Assembly: GCA_021778785.1 (NCBI GenBank) | Contig: JAJYBX010000046.1 | Span: 1 to 9,261 of the forward strand | DNA from: Acidobacteriota bacterium | Lineage (GTDB): Bacteria > Acidobacteriota > Holophagae > Holophagales > Holophagaceae | Length of the DNA: 9,261 nucleotides | Direction: 5' to 3' | Part shown: positions 1-5,115 of the stretch, piece by piece | Numbering within the stretch: the stretch's first letter is position 1 | How the letters are laid out: each line of letters opens with the position of its first letter | The notes under the pieces: generated by a model | Seen by the model: the letters and a program-made list of their open reading frames with translations, nothing else | What the model was told of the DNA's origin: nothing | The model's database searches: none | Program-made: the position numbers and the translations under genes

Positions 1-114
1 CCATAGCCTCGACACGTCGGCAAAGGAGATGGTGGGCTTCGAGTCGGCGCCAGGGGTCGAGGGTTCGGTTGAGTCCGGCGAGAACATCCCGCGGATACCA
101 GGTGTCGGGGTCAT
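1..114 (-). CDS. Alternative ORF start overlapping the kinase 3' part (uncertain)
   Basis: A second leftward frame starts at ATG 114-112 and is open to the edge (38 codons). It begins MTPTPGIRGMF, continues with a Ser/Thr/Pro-rich stretch and then reads KPTISFADVSRLW. An AAGGA sequence lies 9 bases before the ATG, a good ribosome-binding site, and the preceding 30 bases look like spacer. Against it, the kinase frame shows no stop, so the two would overlap by at least 114 bases. By hand count this frame has G/C at 30 of 38 third positions against 25 of 38 in the kinase frame. However, its second positions are richer in G/C than its first positions, which is unusual for real genes. Either this is a false start inside the kinase gene, or the kinase is frameshifted and ends near here. 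Confidence 0.25.
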   Translation of the reverse strand, partial: MTPTPGIRGMFSPDSTEPSTPGADSKPTISFADVSRLW

Positions 115-934
115 GGAGTGGGTTCCTTAGCAGTGAAAGGTAAGCGGTCTGGAGCTGGTAGGCAACCCCGGATTCGGGCAGCTCGGGCCGGGCCCGGACC
201 TGGGCCACGGCCTCCTGGTCCATGGCCAGGCTGCCGGAGGTACCCTCGTCCACCCGGATGTAGTAGAGCCGGAGGCCCCGCGCCGCCTCGGGCACCTGGG
301 CCAGGAAGGTGCGGGGGGCCCGGGCGTGGGTGCGGGCCATGCGGTCCAGGGGCACGTAGCGGCCCTCGCGCTCGGAACGCTCCAGCATGGCCTTCACGGC
401 GCCGGCGGGATCGCGGTCCGCGTAGGCCAGGTGGATCTCGCTGGGGGTGCGGCGGATCCGGCCCAGCAGGAAGGCGAGGCCGTCCGGATCCGTATGGGGC
501 GCGTCGAAGACGGCCCCGAAGGACCAGCCCAGGGCCGCGGCACCCGTGGTCTTGCTGGTGGCCTGGCCGCCCATGAGGATGAGCACGGGATGGCCCAGGG
601 CCGTGGCGAGGATGCGGTCCCGCAGGCGCTTGCCCAGGGCGTGGAGGTGGACGGCCGCCCGGCCGCCGGGATCCTCCAGGGCCTCGTAGCCCTGGGTGGG
701 ATTGCGCCGCAGGGTGGGGAGCAGGGTGGCCAGCACGTCCGCGTTCAGCACCTGCCCGTTCAGGCTGTCGGGCAGGGCGGCGTAGTCGTCCAGGGCCGCC
801 TCGGCCCGGCGGGCGCAGTCCGCGGCCTCCGCCTCCAGGGCGCCCCGCACCTCGGCGCGCTCGGCCTCCTCCAGCTCCCAGTAGGAGCGGCGGAGGTGCC
901 AGGGCACCTGCTGCCAGGGGAGGGGGGCGGTCAT
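1..934 (-). CDS. Zeta-toxin-like P-loop kinase, 3' end beyond window
   Basis: The reading frame opens at ATG 934-932 and stays open to the left edge (311 codons seen), so the stop is not visible. Residues 1-115 are a helical, Glu/Ala/Arg-rich region. A hydrophobic strand (HPVLILM) then leads into a Walker A-like loop, GGQATSKT, at 122-129. It aligns with the zeta-toxin loop GGPASGK(S/T), but Ser127 replaces the Gly before Lys128. Further on come AYADRDP (170-176), a probable strand with acidic/basic residues, and a segment with ERSEREGRYVP and RMARTHARAP (185-207), like the Arg- and His-containing substrate and lid regions of zeta kinases. Known zeta toxins phosphorylate UDP-N-acetylglucosamine, but related P-loop kinases have other roles, so the substrate here is open. 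No antitoxin-like ORF lies beside it. Its start has no Shine-Dalgarno sequence but sits 6 bases after a TANNNT box. Third-position G/C falls off after about base 145, so the C-terminal limit is uncertain. Confidence 0.7.
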   Translation of the reverse strand, partial: MTAPLPWQQVPWHLRRSYWELEEAERAEVRGALEAEAADCARRAEAALDDYAALPDSLNGQVLNADVLATLLPTLRRNPTQGYEALEDPGGRAAVHLHALGKRLRDRILATALGHPVLILMGGQATSKTTGAAALGWSFGAVFDAPHTDPDGLAFLLGRIRRTPSEIHLAYADRDPAGAVKAMLERSEREGRYVPLDRMARTHARAPRTFLAQVPEAARGLRLYYIRVDEGTSGSLAMDQEAVAQVRARPELPESGVAYQLQTAYLSLLRNPLHDPDTWYPRDVLAGLNRTLDPWRRLEAHHLLCRRVEAM

Positions 935-940
935 GGGGAC

Positions 941-946
941 ACAGTA
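941..946 (-). promoter_or_regulatory. Putative -10 box (TACTGT) for a leaderless kinase mRNA
   Basis: On the minus strand TACTGT is followed by six bases (GTCCCC) and then the ATG at 934. With usual -10 geometry, transcription would begin at the A of the start codon. No Shine-Dalgarno sequence is present upstream of this ATG. TANNNT 6-7 bases before an ATG is the known signature of leaderless genes in several bacterial groups. No clear -35 element is visible. Confidence 0.35.
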
Positions 947-987
947 CGCCATCGGCCCGCCCCGCGCCGCAGCCATCTCCGGTCGTC

Positions 988-1131
988 AAGAAGCTGGAAC
1001 GCAGAGGGCGCAGAGAACCGCAGAGGACGCAGAGGAAAGCGTCGGTCCACCTCCGGTTGACGCAGACTTCGCCGATGTCGCCCGGTCTTTCTCTGTGTCC
1101 TCCTCTGTGTCCTCTGTGTTCCTGCTTTTCA
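988..1131. repeat. Imperfect inverted repeat of CGCAGAG / CTCTGTG units
   Basis: The left arm carries four copies of CGCAGAG (1000-1006, 1009-1015, 1019-1025, 1028-1034) at 9-10 base spacing. The right arm carries three copies of CTCTGTG (1091-1097, 1103-1109, 1112-1118). Pairing continues outward: AAGCTGGAAC at 992-1000 matches the complement of GTTCCTGCTTTTC near 1118-1130 with a few changes. It also continues inward, GAGGAAAG against CTTTCTC. The roughly 50-base centre (1041-1087) is not repetitive. Every unit differs between arms at one base, which would give a G:U pair in plus-strand RNA but an A:C mismatch in minus-strand RNA. It resembles the short palindromic, dispersed non-coding repeats seen in many genomes, but whether it occurs elsewhere in this genome cannot be seen here. 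Confidence 0.8.
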
Positions 1132-1136
1132 TGAAG

Positions 1137-1152
1137 TCGGGAATGAACCCGA
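1137..1152. promoter_or_regulatory. Small palindrome upstream of the acyltransferase gene
   Basis: TCGGG and CCCGA form perfect 5-base inverted arms around AATGAA, just ahead of the putative -10 box at 1155-1160. The position, covering the -20 to -30 zone, would suit an operator. Such a short palindrome can also arise by chance in DNA of this composition. Confidence 0.2.
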
Positions 1153-1154
1153 TT

Positions 1155-1160
1155 TATGCT
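1155..1160 (+). promoter_or_regulatory. Putative -10 box (TATGCT) for the acyltransferase unit
   Basis: TATGCT is followed by seven pyrimidines (CTCTCCC) and then the ATG at 1168, so transcription would start at or one base before that codon. The box overlaps an upstream in-frame ATG at 1156, which would then not be transcribed. Neither ATG has a convincing Shine-Dalgarno sequence. This supports the later start and a leaderless mRNA. No -35 match is clear. Confidence 0.4.
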
Positions 1161-1167
1161 CTCTCCC

Positions 1168-2064
1168 ATGGACCAGCCCGCCTGCACGCTCCTCTTCCCC
1201 GGCCAGGGCACGGAGGCCGTGGGCATGGGTGCGGGCTGGGAGGCCCACGGGCCCTGGCGGGAGGCGCTGGAGGTGGCGGAGGCTCGCACGGGCGCGCCCC
1301 TGCGGCGGCTCATGGCGGAGGGGCCCCTGGAGGCCCTGCGGGCCCAGCGCTGCGCGCCCTACGCCGTGTTGGCCCATTCCGTGGGAATCTACCGGACGCG
1401 CCGCGCCCTGGGGATGCGCCTCCCCGTGGCGGCCACGGGCCACAGCATGGGCTTCTACTCCGCCCTGGTGGCCGCGGAGGTGGTGCCCCTGGCGGCGGCC
1501 CTGGACCTCATCACCGCCGTGGAGGATCTCAGCGAGGCCGCCTTCGGAGCCGGGACCATGGGCATGGCCTACCTCATCGGCGTGCCGGAATCGGATCTCC
1601 GCGAGGCCCTGGCCAGCCATCCGGATCTGGTGCTCTCGAACCGGAACGGGAAGGCCCAGTTCACCGTCTCCGGCCCCGTGGGCTCCCTGGAGACCCTGGT
1701 GGCCCACTTCCAGCCCACGGCCCTGAAGGCGGGGCTGCTGCCGGTGCGGCACCCGCTCCACGGACCCCACATGGCGCCCCTCCTGCCGGCCCTGGCGCGC
1801 CGGCTGTCGGCGGTGATCCCGGCCCCCCCGGCCTTCCCGCTGATCTCGCACTTCGACGGCCGGCTGATCCGGGAGGGCGCCGCCGCCTGGGACGAGGGCC
1901 TGGCCTCCGTGGCCCTGCCCGTGGACTGGCTCCAGGTGGTCCAGCGCCTGCAGGCCCTCGGCGCGCCCCTGGCGGAGTGCGGCCATGGCAGCCAGCTCTC
2001 GGGCCTCACGCGCTGGGCGGACCGCGACCTCCTGGTGGCCTCCCTGCAGGCCGCGCCGGCATGA
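1168..2064 (+). CDS. FabD-like acyltransferase lacking the malonate-binding Arg
   Basis: This 298-residue protein has the length and layout of malonyl-CoA:ACP transacylase. It shows the N-terminal LLFPGQG motif (residues 8-14), the nucleophile motif GHSMG with Ser93, the small ferredoxin-like subdomain with an intact VSGP segment (167-170), the catalytic His198 in PLHGPHM, and a C-terminal ECGHGSQLSGL strand-turn. The family transfers an acyl group from CoA to an acyl carrier protein through an acyl-Ser intermediate in the cytosol. The Arg about 25 residues after the Ser, which pairs with the malonyl carboxylate, appears replaced: the helix reads ALDLITAVEDL, giving Val by ungapped alignment. 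A non-malonyl substrate is therefore likely (inference). An alternative ATG at 1156 adds four residues; I prefer 1168 because of the TANNNT box. The stop overlaps the next gene's start (ATGA). No ACP or ketosynthase lies nearby, so a main fabD role is doubtful. Confidence 0.85.
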   Translation: MDQPACTLLFPGQGTEAVGMGAGWEAHGPWREALEVAEARTGAPLRRLMAEGPLEALRAQRCAPYAVLAHSVGIYRTRRALGMRLPVAATGHSMGFYSALVAAEVVPLAAALDLITAVEDLSEAAFGAGTMGMAYLIGVPESDLREALASHPDLVLSNRNGKAQFTVSGPVGSLETLVAHFQPTALKAGLLPVRHPLHGPHMAPLLPALARRLSAVIPAPPAFPLISHFDGRLIREGAAAWDEGLASVALPVDWLQVVQRLQALGAPLAECGHGSQLSGLTRWADRDLLVASLQAAPA

Positions 2065-2648
2065 TCCTCGAGGGTCCGGTCCCGGCCCCCGACGGCCTCT
2101 GGCTGCTGGAGGGCGCGCCCCTCTCGGGCAAGACCACGCGCCTGCGGGCCTGGCGGGCGGCCTCGGCCCACCCCGTGCTGTGGAGCGCCGAGGACCTGGC
2201 CTCCCAGCGGTTGTTCGAGCCCCTGGAAACGCGCCACCGCCCCGAGGCGGTGGTGCCCTGGCTGGAGGGGCTGCTCGCCGCCTGGGAGGCCCTGGCCGCG
2301 GCCCGCGCCGCCGCGCCCTGGAACGGGTGGCTCCCGGCCTTCGCGGCGCACCAGGAGCGGTTCCACCTCAGCGCGGCCCTCGACGGGGGCCTGGCGCCCG
2401 GGGACTTCGAGCGGATCGAGGGGCGGTTGGCGGCCCTGGGAGCCCGGGGCCTGCTCTTCCTGGCCGAGCCCGGGGAACTGGCCCGGCGGCTGGAGCGGAG
2501 CCTCCGGGAGCGGCCCCAGGCCTGGTCCCGCTGGCTGGAGCGCCGGTTCGGGGGGGCGGAGGGTGCCCTGGCCACGTTCCTCGAACAGCAGGCCCATTTC
2601 CGGGTTCAGGCTGGTAAAAGTCGTCTTTCCTGGTACACCTGCCGATAG
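2061..2648 (+). CDS. Small P-loop NTPase, nucleoside/thymidylate-kinase-like
   Basis: This 195-residue protein has a clean Walker A motif, GAPLSGKTT (G18, K24, T25), directly after a hydrophobic strand (LWLLE). Mid-protein, QERFHLSAAL (99-107) resembles the (D/E)R...S segment of deoxynucleoside and thymidylate kinases. GLLFLAEP (130-137) looks like their 'vFLd.P' strand, and Arg-rich 142-162 is lid-like. The kinase-fold class is therefore likely, but the substrate is unknown. Translation is probably coupled to the acyltransferase through the 4-base ATGA overlap, so the two probably serve one process. The last 15 or so codons (from about 2606) shift to A/T-rich third positions (GCT, GGT, AAA, AGT, CGT, CTT), and the tail SRLSWYTCR looks uncharacteristic. 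The gene may have lost its original stop and read into spacer DNA. Confidence 0.7.
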   Translation: MILEGPVPAPDGLWLLEGAPLSGKTTRLRAWRAASAHPVLWSAEDLASQRLFEPLETRHRPEAVVPWLEGLLAAWEALAAARAAAPWNGWLPAFAAHQERFHLSAALDGGLAPGDFERIEGRLAALGARGLLFLAEPGELARRLERSLRERPQAWSRWLERRFGGAEGALATFLEQQAHFRVQAGKSRLSWYTCR

Positions 2649-2704
2649 AAAGTCCGTCCCACCCTTGCCATGATGGGAACTCTTCTACCACCCAGGCCCC
2701 CCCT

Positions 2705-4489
2705 ATGCAGGCGTCCCCCCTCATCCTCGGCGAAGCGCTCGCGAACCGCTGTTCGCAGGTCCTCTACCGCTGCCTGGAGGAGGTGGGCAGCACCAAGGGC
2801 GCCCTGTACCTGCGGGTGCCCGGGCAGGGGCTCTTCGAGGTGGTGAGCTTCTTCGGCTGGCCCCGGGGCACCCGGCCGCCCGTGTCCATCTCCGACGACC
2901 ACCCGCTGGTGGTGCGCACCCACCGGGAACGGCGCACCTTCGTGGTGAACGACGCCTCGGATGCGCCGGAACTGTCGGCCTTCGGGCAGGGCGGGGAGTG
3001 GCCGCGCTACCTCATCACGCCCCTCTACCTCATGGGCGACTGGGTGGGCCTGCTCATCCAGCGGGACCGCATCAAGGGGGGCACCTTCGACCGGGAGCGG
3101 GACGAACCGCCCACCCTGGCCATCTGCGAGGACCTGGTGGAGGCCCTCCGCGAGTTCCACCTGTACGGCTCCACGCCCAGGCCCGTCCCGAGGGCGCCCG
3201 CGCCGCTCCTGCCGAACCAGGTGCCGGAGGGGCTGCCCACGGCCTCCGCCATCATCGACGAGGTGGCCCCGGCTCCGGAGCGGCTCCTGCCTCCGCCCCC
3301 CGGGCCCGCCGCGGCCCCCCTCCATTCCCAGGAATCGACCCTCCACGGGGCGGGCCCCGGCACCCGGGAGCGCCTGTTCGGCTTCCATGCGGGCCAGGAG
3401 GCCTTCACGGCCCTCCCCTGGGAGGCGGACCGCACCCTCAGCGGCTGGGTGATGCCGCCCGTCAGCCCCGAGCGCAAGCGGGGCATGACACCACCGGAGC
3501 ACCGGGCCTTCTTCTGGGAGATCGCGGGGCTCCTCACCCAGATCCTCTCCACCGGGGCCGTGGCGCTGTGGATCGAGGATCCGGAGGAGATCCGGCCCCT
3601 CCTCGCCTACAGCCAGTTTCCGCTCTCGACGGAGCTGCAGCAGCAGATCCTCGCCCACGCCACCTTCCACCTGCCCAAGGTGCGGGAGCAGGATCTGCGC
3701 CTCATCACCCGGGTGGAGATGACCGACAACCCCGAGGTGAAGGGCGTCTTCGCGACCTACATGCCCCTCCTGCTGAACGAATCCAGCGAGGGCCACGACC
3801 TGCTCATGGTGTTCCGCCAGGAGGACCAGTCCTTCTCCCTCACGGAGATCGAGGCCATCCAGCAGCTGGGCCGCATGCTCGGGCTCTACCTGCAGGAGGC
3901 CCGGCTCCACGAGCGCTACTACCACGCCTTCATCTCGGTCAGCCATCGCATCCTCCAGTCCAGCGAGAGCCGCCTGCCGACCCTCCGGCCCCACAGCCTG
4001 GCCACCGCGCGGCTGGCCCGGGACCTGGCGCTGCGGCTGGACCTGCCCTCCGAGGAGGTGGAGGCGGTCAGCATCGCCGCCATCCTCCACGATGTGGGCA
4101 CGCTGCTGCTGGATCCCCAGATGCTGGCGAAGGCCGAGCTGTCCTCCGAGGAGATGAAGCGGGTGCGCACGCACCCCGAACTGGCGGCGGTCTTCCTGAA
4201 GGATCTGCGCTTCCCCTTCGATGTGGTGCGCATGATCCGCCACCACCACGAGCGCTGGGACGGCTACGGCTATCCCGACGGGCTGCGGGAGACCGCCATT
4301 CCCACGGGCAGCCGCATCATCGCCCTCATCGAGGCCTACGAGGTGATGACCAGCGGGAAGAGCTACCGGAAGCCCCGGGGCTTCCGCCAGGCGCTGGAGG
4401 AACTGAAGAACGAGGCGGGTACGCAGTTCGATCCCCAGGTGGTGGAAGCCTTTTCCGAACTCATGACACAGAAGGAGGGCAGGGGCTAG
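2705..4489 (+). CDS. GAF / HD-GYP domain protein, c-di-GMP phosphodiesterase-like
   Basis: This 594-residue protein has no obvious signal peptide or membrane helix. Residues 10-150 look like a GAF sensor domain (GALYLRV...FFGW; YLITPLYLMGDWVGLLIQ). A Pro/Ala-rich linker spans 158-210, a second GAF-like domain about 262-400, and a C-terminal HD-GYP domain about 425-590. HD-GYP enzymes hydrolyse cyclic di-GMP with two or three metals. Metal-site residues are visible: His430, His462-Asp463, His490, His514-His515 and the GYP loop (YGYP, 521-524). Two changes stand out. HDxGK reads HDVGT (Thr466 for the Lys that contacts substrate), and the aDayDa motif reads IEAYEV (Glu543 for the Asp). Activity is therefore uncertain and a binding or sensing role is possible. 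The 56 bases upstream hold no clear promoter, and the start has only a weak AGG 8 bases before ATG. It heads a rightward run of five closely spaced genes. Confidence 0.9.
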   Translation: MQASPLILGEALANRCSQVLYRCLEEVGSTKGALYLRVPGQGLFEVVSFFGWPRGTRPPVSISDDHPLVVRTHRERRTFVVNDASDAPELSAFGQGGEWPRYLITPLYLMGDWVGLLIQRDRIKGGTFDRERDEPPTLAICEDLVEALREFHLYGSTPRPVPRAPAPLLPNQVPEGLPTASAIIDEVAPAPERLLPPPPGPAAAPLHSQESTLHGAGPGTRERLFGFHAGQEAFTALPWEADRTLSGWVMPPVSPERKRGMTPPEHRAFFWEIAGLLTQILSTGAVALWIEDPEEIRPLLAYSQFPLSTELQQQILAHATFHLPKVREQDLRLITRVEMTDNPEVKGVFATYMPLLLNESSEGHDLLMVFRQEDQSFSLTEIEAIQQLGRMLGLYLQEARLHERYYHAFISVSHRILQSSESRLPTLRPHSLATARLARDLALRLDLPSEEVEAVSIAAILHDVGTLLLDPQMLAKAELSSEEMKRVRTHPELAAVFLKDLRFPFDVVRMIRHHHERWDGYGYPDGLRETAIPTGSRIIALIEAYEVMTSGKSYRKPRGFRQALEELKNEAGTQFDPQVVEAFSELMTQKEGRG

Positions 4490-4501
4490 TACCCTGGGCC
4501 C

Positions 4502-4505
4502 GGAG
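4502..4505 (+). promoter_or_regulatory. Ribosome-binding site of the pseudopilin gene
   Basis: GGAG lies six bases before the ATG at 4512. It fixes the start that gives a 21-residue basic prepilin leader ending in Gly. Confidence 0.6.
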
Positions 4506-4511
4506 CCTTCC

Positions 4512-5084
4512 ATGCCCCGCCGTTCCGCCCAGCCCGTGGCCGCCCTCCCCGCCGGGAGGCAGGGCCAGCGCGGCTTCACCATGGCCCTGGCCCTGGCCAT
4601 GATCGTGGTCATGGGCGTCATGTTGATGAAGGCCGGGCCGCTCATCTCCGCCCAGGTCCAGCGGGCCAACGAATCGGAGCTGATCTTCCGGGGCGAGGCC
4701 ATCGCCGAGGGCATCCGGGTGTACTTCGCCAAGTTCCACAAGTACCCCACGGACCTGGATGAGGTCATGAAGGTCCGGCCGCGGATCCTCCGCCAGAAAT
4801 ACACGGATCCCATGACGCCCGGCGGGGAGTGGGAGCTCATCACCCAGGTGCAGGCCGGGGCCTCGGGCAGCACCGAGGGCCTCCCCATCGTGGGCGTGCG
4901 CAGCCGCTGCACCAAGGACGCCATCCACATCTACCAGCACAAGACCCTGGTCTCGGAGTGGACCTTCACCGCCGATCCGAACCTGCTGGGGCTGGGTGGC
5001 GGCGGCCTCTCCGCGGACGACATCGCCCGGGGGAAGAAGCTCCTGGATCCCAACGCCAGCACCGCGGCTTCCCCGAAGAAGTAG
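4512..5084 (+). CDS. Type II secretion / type IV pilin-like pseudopilin
   Basis: This 190-residue protein has a basic leader (residues 1-21, ending RQGQRG), then FTMALALAMIVVMGVMLM as the hydrophobic helix. An amphipathic stretch, AQVQRANESELIFRGEAIAEGIRVYF, leads to KYPTDLDEVM and YTDPMTPGGEWELI. This is the plan of GspG/PilE-like pseudopilins: prepilin peptidase would cut at Gly21-Phe22 and methylate Phe. The Glu normally at mature position 5 is absent; position 5 is Leu. Related Glu5-lacking pseudopilins with the 'R..ELiFrG..i...i..Y....YP..L..L' pattern are known, so this looks like a family feature rather than damage. Their exact machine is poorly defined. The C-terminus has a Gly-rich turn and a Lys-rich tail. 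The gene follows the HD-GYP gene after 22 bases without a terminator, so co-expression is likely. No other secretion or pilus genes are in the window. Confidence 0.75.
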   Translation: MPRRSAQPVAALPAGRQGQRGFTMALALAMIVVMGVMLMKAGPLISAQVQRANESELIFRGEAIAEGIRVYFAKFHKYPTDLDEVMKVRPRILRQKYTDPMTPGGEWELITQVQAGASGSTEGLPIVGVRSRCTKDAIHIYQHKTLVSEWTFTADPNLLGLGGGGLSADDIARGKKLLDPNASTAASPKK

Positions 5085-5115
5085 CGGGCCTGCAGGCTTC
5101 ACCGAGCGAGGCGGC

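Noticed and set aside
1000..1034. Regularly spaced 7-base repeats as a CRISPR-like array
   Set aside because: The units are too short (9-10 base period), have no spacers of normal size and no cas genes, and are mirrored by an inverted right arm.
933..2060. Upstream in-frame extension of the small kinase to ATG 933
   Set aside because: It would run through the inverted repeat and out of frame through the acyltransferase gene. Recognisable sequence starts only at ATG 2061, which forms the ATGA junction.
2606..4930. Long leftward open frame (774 codons) opposite the HD-GYP and pseudopilin genes
   Set aside because: It is a codon-position shadow of GC-rich genes. Its translation is low-complexity (Gly/Leu/Ala/His/Arg runs) with no family motifs, while the plus strand carries clear domain signatures.
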